Shown piece by piece: positions 43,596 to 52,620 of a stretch of 64,000 bases of DNA. The translations under genes were made by a program, and so were the position numbers. The notes below the pieces were generated by a model. The model had not been told where the DNA came from. It searched no databases and saw only the letters and a list, made by a program, of their open reading frames with translations. The stretch spans positions 30,265 through 94,264 of the forward strand of contig CAJUSZ010000007.1 of NCBI GenBank assembly GCA_910589425.1, read 5' to 3'. Each line of letters begins with the position of its first letter. Positions within the stretch are counted from its first letter, which is position 1. The DNA is from an uncultured Muribaculaceae bacterium (GTDB taxonomy: Bacteria; Bacteroidota; Bacteroidia; Bacteroidales; Muribaculaceae).

Positions 43596-44315
43596 CTATT
43601 CGATCGCCGCCAGATCGTCGGCCGCGGAGAAAGCTCCCGGTTCGACGTTAAGGACCACGATGAACCGGCCCTCCTTGTCGGCGGAAGCGGAAGCGACCGC
43701 TGCAGACATTGCGTCGGCGGTGTTTTCTCCGTCGGGCGCGATAAATTCCTCGATAAGACGTATGTCCACCGAATTTCCAGCAAAGTCGCCGATGGCCTCG
43801 AAAATAGCGTCGGAGCCGGTGTCGTGCCTGATGGAGAGCCCCAGATCATGCAATTCCTGCAACAGGCTCGAACAGAATTCAGTCTGGCGCGAATTGGCTT
43901 TCTCACGCTCTCCCGGAGAGTATGGAAACAGGAAGAAAAAGCCGTAGTTGCTCACCTGATTCCCATCGAACTGAGCCATTGCCTCCACGTCGGGCTGCAT
44001 TCCATAGTAGCTCACAGCGTAGCCGTTGTCGGCGTTAAGCCACAGTCCGAATTCGTCGGCTTCGGGGATCACAGAGGCGATTCTGCGTGCAGCCTCCACG
44101 GTCTGTGCCTGTGTGCAGCGTGGATCGATGAAACCGTATATCTTTGTGATGAAATCGCGGGCAGTCAGAGCGAGGGGCATCGAGAGCCTTACAGCCGGGG
44201 CGGTCTCGGTGCGCACTGTGTCGGACAGAAGCGATTCGCTTCCGGAAGCTGATGCGGAAGCCGGAATGAGAGCTGAGATTACAAGCATGAATGCCGCTGC
44301 TATTGCTGATTTCAT
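43596..44315 (-). CDS. Secreted hypothetical protein
   Basis: The 239-residue product has a signal peptide (AIAAAFMLVISALIPASASA) and a mature part with MPLALTARDFITKIYGFIDP, FGLWLNADNGYAVSYYGMQP and FNYG-like aromatic segments. No family is recognised. It precedes the AsmA-like gene in the same direction, so an envelope role is likely but unproven. Confidence 0.75.
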   Translation of the reverse strand: MKSAIAAAFMLVISALIPASASASGSESLLSDTVRTETAPAVRLSMPLALTARDFITKIYGFIDPRCTQAQTVEAARRIASVIPEADEFGLWLNADNGYAVSYYGMQPDVEAMAQFDGNQVSNYGFFFLFPYSPGEREKANSRQTEFCSSLLQELHDLGLSIRHDTGSDAIFEAIGDFAGNSVDIRLIEEFIAPDGENTADAMSAAVASASADKEGRFIVVLNVEPGAFSAADDLAAIE

Positions 44316-44455
44316 CGTAGTCGGTTTAAAATGTTAAAAATCAAAGAGGAATGGACTTGATGCCATTTTCTATCAGTATAACTCAACAATGAGCCTGTTG
44401 GTTCTGTCACCGTGCAAATTTTATAAAAACGCCTCCTTGCTAAAAATAAATTAGC

Positions 44456-44463
44456 TACATTTG
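44456..44463 (+). promoter_or_regulatory. -7 element directly before the LRR protein gene
   Basis: TACATTTG matches TAnnTTTG and ends only 4 nt before the ATG at 44468. A TTG 16 bp upstream (44437-44439) is a weak -33 candidate. Transcription would start at or next to the A of the ATG, which suggests a leaderless mRNA. Confidence 0.5.
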
Positions 44464-44467
44464 CGGG

Positions 44468-45235
44468 ATGAAACTGTTGATGGTGATTCTGCTTCTTGTG
44501 GTCGGCTCCGGTTCATGGATGTCGGCCGAAGTGCCCGTGAGTGATTTCAGCCGTTTGGATACGCTTGCCCGGGAGGTGGTCATAGCGCGTGATGTAAGGA
44601 AAATACCGGAATCCGCATTCGCCGGTTGCCGGAGGTTGAAGCGGGTGAGATTCGAAGACGGTTCAAGGTGTGTGGCAGTGGGTGATTACGCATTCTATTG
44701 CTGCGACAGTCTCGAAGTTTTTGCCGCTCCCCGATCACTCCGGGAGATCGGACGCTATGCATTCGCATGGTGTGTCTCACTGAGAGAGGTGAGCCTTGGA
44801 AATGTAAGGAGACTCGGACCGCTTGCCTTCGCTTATTGCAGCTCTATCGGGAAAATAGATCTTCCCCGGACTTTGGAAAGGATCGGCAACAATGCTTTCA
44901 GCAATTGCTCGTCGTTGCAGGAGGTTGTTATCCCGGATTCTGTCAAGGAGCTTGAATCGTATGCATTCTCGGGCTGCGAATCCTTGAAAGAGATTGATCT
45001 GCCCGGATCGTGCGCCGTCCTGGGTGAGCTTCTTGTCAGCGGATGCACGTCATTGGGTTGGATCCGCGTTCATTCTCCGGTTCCGCCAGGGTTCGAGTGC
45101 GAGAGTTTTCTTTTTGATCCCGACGAAAAAGAAAGATATGAACAGTGCCGGCTCGTGGTATCCCCTGATCTTTCGGGAGCATACGGGAATGCCCGCGGAT
45201 GGTCGCTTTTCCGGCATATTCTGGAGAATAACTGA
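44468..45235 (+). CDS. BspA-type leucine-rich repeat protein (LRR_5)
   Basis: The 255-residue product has a signal peptide (MVILLLVVGSGSWMSA) and seven tandem repeats of about 23 residues, each with an AFxxCxSL-like core (AFAGCRRL, AFYCCDSL, AFAWCVSL, AFAYCSSI, AFSNCSSL, AFSGCESL and a final LVSGCTSL). These are the BspA/Treponema-type LRRs found in surface proteins of gut and oral Bacteroidales. A C-terminal cap (DPDEKERYEQC) follows. It is a small stand-alone member without a clear sorting tail. Confidence 0.88.
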   Translation: MKLLMVILLLVVGSGSWMSAEVPVSDFSRLDTLAREVVIARDVRKIPESAFAGCRRLKRVRFEDGSRCVAVGDYAFYCCDSLEVFAAPRSLREIGRYAFAWCVSLREVSLGNVRRLGPLAFAYCSSIGKIDLPRTLERIGNNAFSNCSSLQEVVIPDSVKELESYAFSGCESLKEIDLPGSCAVLGELLVSGCTSLGWIRVHSPVPPGFECESFLFDPDEKERYEQCRLVVSPDLSGAYGNARGWSLFRHILENN

Positions 45236-45339
45236 CTGATGCTGGGTCTGATTAGTCTTGCCAGCACAACAAAAGGAGACTCCCGGGCGTTTATATAAAG
45301 ATTAACAAAACCGAAACAATCAATAAAACCCAAAATATT

Positions 45340-45930
45340 ATGGACAAATTAAGTTATGCATGGGGCCTTGCAATGGGTCAGCAACTCAAAGGCATGGGCG
45401 TGGCTACGCTCGAATTCGATTCTTTCGTCAACGGACTGAAGTCAGTCTACGGCGAGGGTAAGTCTGAGATGGAACCCGAGGAGGCTCATAAACTTATCAA
45501 CGAATATCTTCAGTCATTGCAGGAGAAAATGGCTGCCGCAGTCAAGGAGGAGGCCAAGAAGTTCTTCGACGAGAACCGTGGCAAGGAGGGTGTGAAAGAG
45601 ACAGCTTCCGGTCTTCAGTATATAGTTGAGAAAGAGGGAACCGGCGCCCAGCCTTCAGCAACGGATGAGGTTACAGTTCACTATACCGGCAAACTTCTCG
45701 ACGGCACAGTGTTCGACAGCTCTGTAAACCGCGGCGAACCGGCCACCTTCCCTCTGAACCGCGTTATCCCCGGATGGACCGAGGGCGTGCAGCTCATGAA
45801 GGAAGGGGCGAAATACCGCTTCTTTATCCCGTCGGATCTCGCCTACGGTCCTCAGGGCATTCCTAACGCCATCCCGCCTCATGCCACTCTGATTTTCGAG
45901 GTGGAACTTATAAAGGTGATCAAAAAGTAA
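45340..45930 (+). CDS. FKBP-type peptidyl-prolyl cis-trans isomerase (FklB-like, no signal peptide)
   Basis: The 196-residue product begins [20 protein letters not shown], an FKBP_N dimerisation domain, followed by a helical linker. A full FKBP domain follows with [37 protein letters not shown] and [20 protein letters not shown]. Active-site residues of the FKBP pocket are present. No export signal is seen, so it should act in the cytoplasm. It is the first of a run of FKBP-related genes, 20 bp ahead of the lipoprotein form. Confidence 0.92.
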   Translation: MDKLSYAWGLAMGQQLKGMGVATLEFDSFVNGLKSVYGEGKSEMEPEEAHKLINEYLQSLQEKMAAAVKEEAKKFFDENRGKEGVKETASGLQYIVEKEGTGAQPSATDEVTVHYTGKLLDGTVFDSSVNRGEPATFPLNRVIPGWTEGVQLMKEGAKYRFFIPSDLAYGPQGIPNAIPPHATLIFEVELIKVIKK

Positions 45931-45950
45931 ACGTCCAATTTGCAATTGCA

Positions 45951-46505
45951 ATGAAAAAGATATTCAGCCTTATGGCTGCCGCAGCTCTTTTCGGCGGAGC
46001 GGCTACCCTGGCTTCATGCTCAGGCAACAAGACAGCCGAATCCGATTCGGTCAATTCCGAATCCATCATAGAAAACGAGGCAGCCGCTCCCGACAGCCTT
46101 CCCGCCGGTTACAACCAGGCTTTCTTCAACGATGAGAGCAAGAAGAGCGACACACCGTCTGACTCCACATGGATGCAGACAGCTTCCGGACTGAAATATG
46201 CCGTGGTCAAAGAGGGCAGCGGCGAGTCGCCGTCCGCTACGGATGCCGTTACTGTGCATTACACCGGCACTCTTCTCGACGGCACAGTGTTCGATAGCTC
46301 CGTGGTCCGCGGTGAGCCTGCCACTTTCCCTCTGAATCAGGTGATCCCCGGATGGACCGAAGGCCTTCAGCTGATGAAGACCGGTGGAAAGACCGTGTTC
46401 TACATCCCGTCGGCTCTTGCCTACGGCGAACAGGGCGCTCCTGGAGCGATCCCCCCGAACTCAGATCTTATATTTGAAGTGGAACTCATCAGCATCAACA
46501 AGTGA
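45951..46505 (+). CDS. FKBP-type peptidyl-prolyl isomerase lipoprotein
   Basis: The 184-residue product has a lipoprotein signal (lipobox LASC at about residue 23) and an acidic linker. Its FKBP domain ([57 protein letters not shown]) is very close to that of the upstream cytoplasmic paralogue, so a tandem duplication is likely. It should fold proteins in the periplasm. Its stop overlaps the next small gene by one base. Confidence 0.92.
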   Translation: MKKIFSLMAAAALFGGAATLASCSGNKTAESDSVNSESIIENEAAAPDSLPAGYNQAFFNDESKKSDTPSDSTWMQTASGLKYAVVKEGSGESPSATDAVTVHYTGTLLDGTVFDSSVVRGEPATFPLNQVIPGWTEGLQLMKTGGKTVFYIPSALAYGEQGAPGAIPPNSDLIFEVELISINK

Positions 46506-46690
46506 TGAGGATCACCGTCAGAACTATTGCGGCCATGACAGCGGGTATCGCTGTCATGGCTCTTTTCGCTTCATGCAAAGGCCGCACGCTCGACAATGTG
46601 GAGCCGACAGGAGAGACCATTGAGGTCAATGTCGAGCCGCAGCAGGAGATGGCAGACAGCGTTGCGGTTCAAAATGATTCAGTACGATGA
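46505..46690 (+). CDS. Very small lipoprotein in the FKBP cluster
   Basis: The 61-residue product begins [20 protein letters not shown] and has a lipobox-like LFASC near residue 23, leaving a mature acidic peptide of about 38 residues with no recognisable domain. The start ATG shares one base with the upstream stop (TGATG) and its stop overlaps the next ATG (ATGA), so it is tightly built into the operon. Its function is unknown. Confidence 0.7.
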   Translation: MRITVRTIAAMTAGIAVMALFASCKGRTLDNVEPTGETIEVNVEPQQEMADSVAVQNDSVR

Positions 46691-47556
46691 AGAAAATATT
46701 TTCAGGCTTGCTGATAGCAGGCGCGTTTGTCGTGGCCGGCTGCTCGGGATCGGGTGGCGGAAAACCGCTCAGCGACTATAAAGGCGCGTCGCAGGCCGAT
46801 TCGCTCAGTTATTATTACGGCGCTATGTATGCCGACAATTACTGGCGCAGCCACACCGGCGATTCAGTCGCCCTGTCCGACAAAGGACGTGATCAGTATA
46901 TGTCGGGTCTTGAGAAAGGGCTTTCGCTGGGTTCGGATGAGCAGTATCTCGAAGGAGTGATGACCGGACTTCAGTTTGCGATGGGTATGCGTGAGCTGGA
47001 GAAGGAACTCGGGGTCAAGCTTGATCCGGAGATCATCAGGAACGCTCTCGCGTATGGACTGCGCTCTGACTCGGCTGTGAATCCGTCGGAGGTTAACGGC
47101 AAGCTTCAGCAGATACTCCAGACCATCGGTGAGAAGAAAGACAAGGAAAATTCCGTGGCGGCGGAGAAAGCTGTGGCAGCGGCGGCCAAAAAGGCTGGCG
47201 CGTCGAAGATGACTGCCGGAGTCTACGGGAAAGTACTCAAAGCGGGCTCAGGAGCCGTTCTTAAGGATGGCGACCGCGTGAAAGTGGCCATGAAGATGAC
47301 CTCGCTGGAGGGAAAAGACGTGGCCGTTCCCATGCCAGAGGAGATCACCGTCGGACGTGAGTTTGCCGGGATGCCGGTAGGCGAGGTTCTCGTGGGAATG
47401 CATGCAGAGGAATCGGTTGAGCTTTATGTGTCGGCATTCTCCATGTTCGGACAGAACTGCAGCCGCATGGGCTTCGACCCCGCCAGCGTGATCCGGATCA
47501 CGCTTACCACCTGCGGACTTCTTCCGTCCGACAGCCCGGTCAGGACCGAAGCCTGA
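46687..47556 (+). CDS. FKBP-like lipoprotein with degenerate isomerase domain
   Basis: The 289-residue product has a lipobox VAGC (Cys19) and an FKBP_N-like helical domain with two halves (QADSLSYYYGAMYADNYW and QYLEGVMTGLQFAMG). Its C-terminal domain keeps the FKBP strand order (VKVAMKMTSLEGK, VGEVLVGMHAEESVELYVSA, ASVIRITLTTCGL) but lacks the VHYTG, DSS and IPGW residues of the active pocket. It is probably a chaperone without isomerase activity. It overlaps the small lipoprotein gene by 4 bp and is followed by a strong terminator. Confidence 0.8.
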   Translation: MKKIFSGLLIAGAFVVAGCSGSGGGKPLSDYKGASQADSLSYYYGAMYADNYWRSHTGDSVALSDKGRDQYMSGLEKGLSLGSDEQYLEGVMTGLQFAMGMRELEKELGVKLDPEIIRNALAYGLRSDSAVNPSEVNGKLQQILQTIGEKKDKENSVAAEKAVAAAAKKAGASKMTAGVYGKVLKAGSGAVLKDGDRVKVAMKMTSLEGKDVAVPMPEEITVGREFAGMPVGEVLVGMHAEESVELYVSAFSMFGQNCSRMGFDPASVIRITLTTCGLLPSDSPVRTEA

Positions 47557-47575
47557 CGGCGTAGGGAATAAATAC

Positions 47576-47624
47576 AAAAGCAAACAGGGATCGCGGCCAT
47601 CGCCGGTTCCTGTTTGCTTTTGTT
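47576..47624 (+). terminator. Strong terminator after the FKBP cluster
   Basis: A 13-bp perfect stem (47576-47588 with 47609-47621) begins with A residues and ends with T residues. Confidence 0.85.
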
Positions 47625-47710
47625 CATACGTCCCGGTTTCTGATATGCGGCCTCAATTTGAAACTGACTAAGAGTCAGAGCTGTCTTTATGTCGGCTGGT
47701 GGCGCGACGA

Positions 47711-47741
47711 TTTGATGTTTACCGGATTTTTTGTAATTTTG
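47711..47741 (+). promoter_or_regulatory. Promoter of leuS
   Basis: TTTG (47711-47714), a 19-bp spacer and TAATTTTG (47734-47741) match the consensus. It supports the ATG at 47805 as the leuS start, because the longer frame from 47658 begins upstream of it. Confidence 0.75.
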
Positions 47742-47804
47742 CAAACTGAACATCATCCGTGCGCGGCGTTGCCGCGATTTTACGGAGACTTTTCCAAATA
47801 CAGC

Positions 47805-50567
47805 ATGGACTACAATCATAAGGAGATAGAAAGCCGATGGCAGAAGCATTGGCGTGAAAACAACACTTACCGTTGCGAACTGAATCCGGATAAACCGAAA
47901 TTCTACGTACTCGACATGTTCCCTTATCCATCCGGAGCGGGGCTGCATGTGGGTCATCCACTGGGATATATCGCTTCGGATATCTATGCCCGCTACAAGC
48001 GTCAGCAGGGATTCAATGTGCTTCATCCGATGGGTTACGACGCCTATGGACTTCCCGCCGAGCAATATGCCATACAGACCGGTCAGCATCCCGAGGTTAC
48101 GACCAGGAGCAACATAGCCCGCTATCGTGAGCAGCTTGACAAGATCGGTTTCTCGTTCGACTGGAACCGGGAGATCCGGACTTGTGATCCGGAGTATTAC
48201 AAGTGGACCCAGTGGGCGTTCATGCAGATGTTCAATTCCTATTTCGATCTTGATCTCAACAAGGCGATGCCGATAGCCGACCTGGTGGATCATTTCTCGG
48301 CACATGGATCTGCCGGGATCAATCCGGCTGTGTCGAAGCCGTTGAGATTCACAGCCGATGAATGGAATGCCCTGTCGGAAAAAGAAAAATGCGACCGTCT
48401 GATGAATTATCGGATGGCGTATCAGGGGGAGACGATGGTCAACTGGTGTCCACGTCTCGGCACCGTGCTGGCCAACGACGAGGTCAGCGAGGGGCTGAGC
48501 GTGCGTGGCGGTTATCCAGTGGAGCAGAAGCTGATGAACCAGTGGTGTCTGCGCGTGTCGGCCTACGCTCCCCGTCTTCTCGACGATCTGGAGACCGTCG
48601 ATTGGTCGGAATCCCTGAAGGAGACGCAGCGTAACTGGATAGGCCGCAGCGAAGGCGCCGAGATGAGGTTTCCCGTTGTCGGGAAGGATTTCGATCTCGA
48701 GATATTCACAACCCGAGCCGACACGGTGTTCGGGGTAACTTTCATGGTTCTCGCTCCAGAATCAAAATATGTGGATCGGCTCGTCAGCGATGATCAGCGC
48801 CCGGCGGTGGAGGCTTATCTCGACGAGGTGAAGCACAAGACCGAGCGTGAGCGTCAGATAGAGAAGAAGGTGAGCGGTGTGTTCACCGGGGCATACGCTA
48901 TCAATCCGCTGACAGGTAAAGAGATCCCTGTCTATGTGAGCGATTATGTGCTTGCCGGCTACGGCACCGGCGCCATCATGGCTGTTCCGGCTCATGACTC
49001 GCGCGACTATGCGTTTGCCCGGCATTTCAATCTTCCCATGATCCCCCTGATCGAGGGTGCCGATGTGAGCGAGGAGTGTTTTGAAACCAAGGAGGGGATC
49101 ATGATCAATTCCTGCGGACCGGAACTCGATCTTAACGGACTTCAGGTCAAGGAAGCCATAGCAAGGACAAAGGAATACATAGAGGCGAAAGGGATCGGAC
49201 GCATAAAGACCAACTATCGTCTGCGCGACGCCATCTTCTCCCGTCAGCGCTACTGGGGCGAGCCTTTCCCCATCTACTATAAAGACGGAGTGGCCTGTCT
49301 GATGGATGAAAGCGAGCTTCCGCTGCGTCTCCCCGAAGTGGACAGTTATCTTCCGACTGAGAGCGGGGAGCCTCCGCTTGGCCGGGCTAAGGATTGGAAA
49401 ACGGCTGACGGCTATCCTATCGAACTCTGCACCATGCCTGGTTTCGCCGGATCGTCGGCCTATTATCTGCGCTACATGGATCCCCGCAATGACAAGGCGC
49501 TCGTAGGCAAGGAGGCCGATGAATACTGGCGCAATGTGGATCTGTATGTCGGTGGAGCCGAACATGCCACAGGCCATCTGATTTATTCACGTTTCTGGAA
49601 CAAATTCCTCTTCGATCTCGGTCTGGTATGCGAGCCTGAACCTTTCAGGAAACTTGTCAACCAGGGGATGATTCAGGGTCGCTCGAACTTCGTCTACCGC
49701 ATAAAAGACAGCAATACGTTTGTCTCCCATGGTCTGCGCAAGGACTATGACACGACGCCGATCCGGGTGGATGTCAATATGGTCAGCAACGACATACTCG
49801 ATACGGATGCCTTCCGTGCATGGCGTCCCGATTTCGCCGACGCCGAGTTTATCCTGGAGGATGGCAGATATGTATGCGGCTATGCCGTTGAGAAGATGTC
49901 AAAATCGATGTTCAACGTGGTCAATCCCGACGACATTGTGGAGCGCTACGGAGCCGACACCCTGCGTCTTTATGAGATGTTCCTCGGTCCGGTGGAGCAG
50001 TCCAAGCCGTGGGACACCAACGGGATCGACGGAGTGAACCGCTTCATCCGCAAACTTTGGAACCATTTCCAGCGGGCGATGGAATCTGAACAGAAACCTG
50101 CCACTAAGGAGGAATTGAAGGCTATCCACAAGCTTATAAAGAAAGTGAGCGGCGACATAGAGACGTTCTCGTTCAATACTTCGGTGGCCGCTTTCATGAT
50201 AGCACTCAATGAATTGTCGGCGCTAAAGTCCGTCAATCGCGAGGTTATGGATCTTTTCACCCGTTTGCTCTCACCATTCGCACCTCACATCGCCGAGGAA
50301 TTCTGGCACATGCTCGGACACGACGGAAGCGTGGCCGATGCCGAATGGCCGATCTGGAATGAGGAATATCTCAAGGAAGACAGCGTGAAATATCCTGTCA
50401 GCTTCAACGGCAAAGCCCGCTATACGGTCGAAGTGGCTGCCGGATCCTCCAAGGAGGATGTGGAGAAAGCCGCTCTTGAAGCCGAGGGTGCGGCCAAATG
50501 GCTGGCCGGCAAGACTCCGAAGAAAATTATTGTGGTTCCCGGCAAGATAGTCAATATAGTGGTCTGA
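47805..50567 (+). CDS. leuS: Leucine--tRNA ligase
   Basis: The 920-residue product begins [20 protein letters not shown]. It has the class I HIGH-type motif HVGH at residues 48-51, a CP1 editing domain with [20 protein letters not shown], and the KMSKS motif at residues 697-701. An anticodon-binding domain and the C-terminal LeuS domain complete it. It charges tRNA-Leu. Compared with many bacterial LeuRS (about 860 residues) it is somewhat longer, in line with Bacteroidota forms. Confidence 0.96.
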   Translation: MDYNHKEIESRWQKHWRENNTYRCELNPDKPKFYVLDMFPYPSGAGLHVGHPLGYIASDIYARYKRQQGFNVLHPMGYDAYGLPAEQYAIQTGQHPEVTTRSNIARYREQLDKIGFSFDWNREIRTCDPEYYKWTQWAFMQMFNSYFDLDLNKAMPIADLVDHFSAHGSAGINPAVSKPLRFTADEWNALSEKEKCDRLMNYRMAYQGETMVNWCPRLGTVLANDEVSEGLSVRGGYPVEQKLMNQWCLRVSAYAPRLLDDLETVDWSESLKETQRNWIGRSEGAEMRFPVVGKDFDLEIFTTRADTVFGVTFMVLAPESKYVDRLVSDDQRPAVEAYLDEVKHKTERERQIEKKVSGVFTGAYAINPLTGKEIPVYVSDYVLAGYGTGAIMAVPAHDSRDYAFARHFNLPMIPLIEGADVSEECFETKEGIMINSCGPELDLNGLQVKEAIARTKEYIEAKGIGRIKTNYRLRDAIFSRQRYWGEPFPIYYKDGVACLMDESELPLRLPEVDSYLPTESGEPPLGRAKDWKTADGYPIELCTMPGFAGSSAYYLRYMDPRNDKALVGKEADEYWRNVDLYVGGAEHATGHLIYSRFWNKFLFDLGLVCEPEPFRKLVNQGMIQGRSNFVYRIKDSNTFVSHGLRKDYDTTPIRVDVNMVSNDILDTDAFRAWRPDFADAEFILEDGRYVCGYAVEKMSKSMFNVVNPDDIVERYGADTLRLYEMFLGPVEQSKPWDTNGIDGVNRFIRKLWNHFQRAMESEQKPATKEELKAIHKLIKKVSGDIETFSFNTSVAAFMIALNELSALKSVNREVMDLFTRLLSPFAPHIAEEFWHMLGHDGSVADAEWPIWNEEYLKEDSVKYPVSFNGKARYTVEVAAGSSKEDVEKAALEAEGAAKWLAGKTPKKIIVVPGKIVNIVV

Positions 50568-50588
50568 ACCGTATTGACCAGACGAATC

Positions 50589-50624
50589 CTCCCCCGGGCT
50601 TTTAAAGTCCGGGGGAGTTTAATT
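50589..50624. terminator. Bidirectional terminator between leuS and aroB
   Basis: CTCCCCCGG (50589-50597) pairs with CCGGGGGAG (50609-50617), extended inward by CTTT/AAAG. AT-rich tracts flank both sides, and the neighbouring genes converge here. Confidence 0.85.
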
Positions 50625-50640
50625 GGTAATGGTCCGGATG

Positions 50641-51678
50641 TCAGGACAGCATGTCGCGGGCTATGTCGAAGGCTGCGGTGATATCATCGTCGGACACATC
50701 CACATCCCGGATCGGATTGCCCGGAGATTCAAGCAGAATGAATCGCACCGAGTCCGGGCCGGTGTTTTTCTTGTCGGAATGCATCAGTGAGAGTAGTTCC
50801 GGATAATCGTCGCAGCTTACCGGCAGCGGACCGAACAATGGTCTCACTATCGCGTTGGCCACCGTATAGAGATCGTCGCGGCATCCGTCGGCGATCATCC
50901 GGCTCAGCACCATGGCCACTACGATCCCCCATGCCACAGCCACGCCGTGGGCCACACCTTTCCCGCGATGTAGCATGAGGCTTTCAATGGCGTGTCCGGC
51001 TGTGTGTCCGAAATTCAGAATGCGTCGCAATCCCGCCTCCTGAGGGTCTTTCTCCACAATCTCCATCTTCATGGCGGCTGCCTGACGCGCCAGCCGGGCC
51101 AGAGTGTCGAAATCGGTCTGATCCGGATTTATGCTGACAAGATGCCGGAGCATCCCGGCCGATCCGATGAGAGCCATCTTCAGCAACTCTCCGTAGCCCG
51201 AGAGTAGTTCACCCCGCGGGAGAGTGGCGAACGCTTCAGGAAGCACGTCGGTGAAAACAGGCATTGCGAACGCTCCTACAGCATTCTTCACGCCACCGAA
51301 GTTTACTCCCGTTTTCCCACCCACCGCAGCGTCGGCGGCTGCAAGCAGCGTAGTCGCTATGTTGGCGCAACTCATGCCGCGTTTGAAAGTGGCGGCTGCG
51401 AATCCGCCGGTGTCACAGACCATCCCTCCTCCGATATTGAGCAGAAGATCCTGGCGTGTAGCTCCGTTTTCCATCAGCCAACGCCATATTTCCTCCACTG
51501 TCCTGATAGTTTTGTTCTCCTCGCCGGGACTGATGACGAATGCAGGGCATTCGCCGATCTCCTTCACGGCATCGGATAATCCCGGCATCACGAGCCGTTC
51601 CACATTCCTGTCTGTTACGATAAAGGTCCGTCGGCCGGACAGGGTGTCCCTCAGGATGGCGTAGACGTCGTGGCTCAT
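50641..51678 (-). CDS. aroB: 3-dehydroquinate synthase
   Basis: The 345-residue product has the family motifs NIGGGMVCDTGGFAAATFKR, ANIATTLLAAADAAVGGKTG, GYGELLKMALIGS and the zinc-ligand region ILNFGHTAGHAIE. It converts DAHP to 3-dehydroquinate, the second step of the shikimate pathway; aroQ at 18423-18866 encodes the next step. Its start overlaps the end of the HAD gene by 4 bp. Confidence 0.95.
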   Translation of the reverse strand: MSHDVYAILRDTLSGRRTFIVTDRNVERLVMPGLSDAVKEIGECPAFVISPGEENKTIRTVEEIWRWLMENGATRQDLLLNIGGGMVCDTGGFAAATFKRGMSCANIATTLLAAADAAVGGKTGVNFGGVKNAVGAFAMPVFTDVLPEAFATLPRGELLSGYGELLKMALIGSAGMLRHLVSINPDQTDFDTLARLARQAAAMKMEIVEKDPQEAGLRRILNFGHTAGHAIESLMLHRGKGVAHGVAVAWGIVVAMVLSRMIADGCRDDLYTVANAIVRPLFGPLPVSCDDYPELLSLMHSDKKNTGPDSVRFILLESPGNPIRDVDVSDDDITAAFDIARDMLS

Positions 51679-52409
51679 TGCGGAAGCGATGAAAGGAAAT
51701 CTGCAAATTCAGGCATGGAGCTGAAAATGATATGCGCCCCCTCCTTTTCAAACTCTTTGCGCGTCACCGGCCCGGTCGTTACTGCTATTGTGAAGCAGCC
51801 GGCCGCCACTCCGGCACGCACACCGAGCGGGGCATTCTCCACGACCACTGCCTCTTCCGCAAGACAGCCGGCTTTCCCAAGTCCTCTTAGGTAAGGCTCA
51901 GGATCAGGCTTCCCTTTCCTGACGTCAAGAGCCGTGATCCTGTCTTCCGGGGAAAAAGCACCCGGATAGTCATTGTCGATGTGGGAGAGCAGCGACATCT
52001 GGGCTGATCCGGTAACAAGCACACGCTTCCATCCGAGCCTCTGCATGGTGGAAAGCATTATGTCGGCTCCCGGCATGATCGGTTTCTGTCCGAAAGACCT
52101 GAAAATCTCACCCTTGCGTGCATAAAGCTCTTTGCATTCCTTGTCGGAGGCACGTCGCCCGAGTTCTCGTTGAAAAATAAGATCTATTGTCGCCGGGCCA
52201 GTCATCCCCTCGTATAAGAAAAACTCGTCTACAGACGTCCTGACTCCATTCTCCTCCATCATCTGATGCCATGCGCGGGCATGTAGAGGCATGGAGTCGT
52301 ACAACACGCCGTCCATATCTATCAGAGCCGCACGGATTGCCGTGAGGCTTTTGCCTCGGGATACGAGATATCGTTCCCTGGCCTGTTTGAAATCCTCTGT
52401 CAAAGTCAT
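51675..52409 (-). CDS. HAD family hydrolase (beta-phosphoglucomutase/phosphatase-like)
   Basis: The 244-residue product has the HAD nucleophile motif ALIDMDGVLYDSMPLHARAW, motif II in VLVTGSAQMSLL, and motif III/IV in GKPDPEPYLRGLGKAG and VVVENAPLGVRAGVAAG. This is the subclass IA phosphatase/phosphomutase pattern. The substrate is unknown. I chose the ATG at 52409, about 30 residues before the nucleophile, as is usual for Bacteroidales relatives. A -7 box lies only 4 nt upstream of it, so the mRNA may be leaderless. Confidence 0.88.
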   Translation of the reverse strand: MTLTEDFKQARERYLVSRGKSLTAIRAALIDMDGVLYDSMPLHARAWHQMMEENGVRTSVDEFFLYEGMTGPATIDLIFQRELGRRASDKECKELYARKGEIFRSFGQKPIMPGADIMLSTMQRLGWKRVLVTGSAQMSLLSHIDNDYPGAFSPEDRITALDVRKGKPDPEPYLRGLGKAGCLAEEAVVVENAPLGVRAGVAAGCFTIAVTTGPVTRKEFEKEGAHIIFSSMPEFADFLSSLPQ

Positions 52410-52413
52410 AAGA

Positions 52414-52443
52414 CAAAGGTAGCAAAAAAACGCGGCATACAAA
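52414..52443 (-). promoter_or_regulatory. Promoter of the HAD-aroB operon
   Basis: On the minus strand TTTG (52443-52440), an 18-bp spacer and TACCTTTG (52421-52414) resemble the consensus. The box ends 4 nt before the ATG at 52409. Confidence 0.55.
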
Positions 52444-52451
52444 AGCAAGGA

Positions 52452-52620
52452 CAGAGGAGTAAGTACGAAGTACTGAGTAGAAAGTACAAAGTGGCGAGAG
52501 TTTGCTTAAAACAGAAAAGATGACGGAGTGAAGTCCGCAGACCCCACTCCGCCACAAAAACTCTTTCCTCCGCACTCAGTACTCAATACTTTGTACTTAC
52601 TCCTCAGTACTTCGTACTCA
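52452..52620. repeat. Inverted repeat array built from AGTAC/GAAGTAC units
   Basis: The left arm (52454-52492) and right arm (52571-52620) carry reverse-complementary copies of units such as AGTACGAAGTACTGAG and GAGTAAGTACAAAGT in shuffled order. They flank about 75 bp with an inner hairpin CGGAGTG/CACTCCG (52524-52530 with 52545-52551). The right arm overlaps the end of the secreted protein gene and encodes its last residues MSTKY and the stop. It resembles an intergenic REP-like element, but I know of no named family. Confidence 0.7.
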
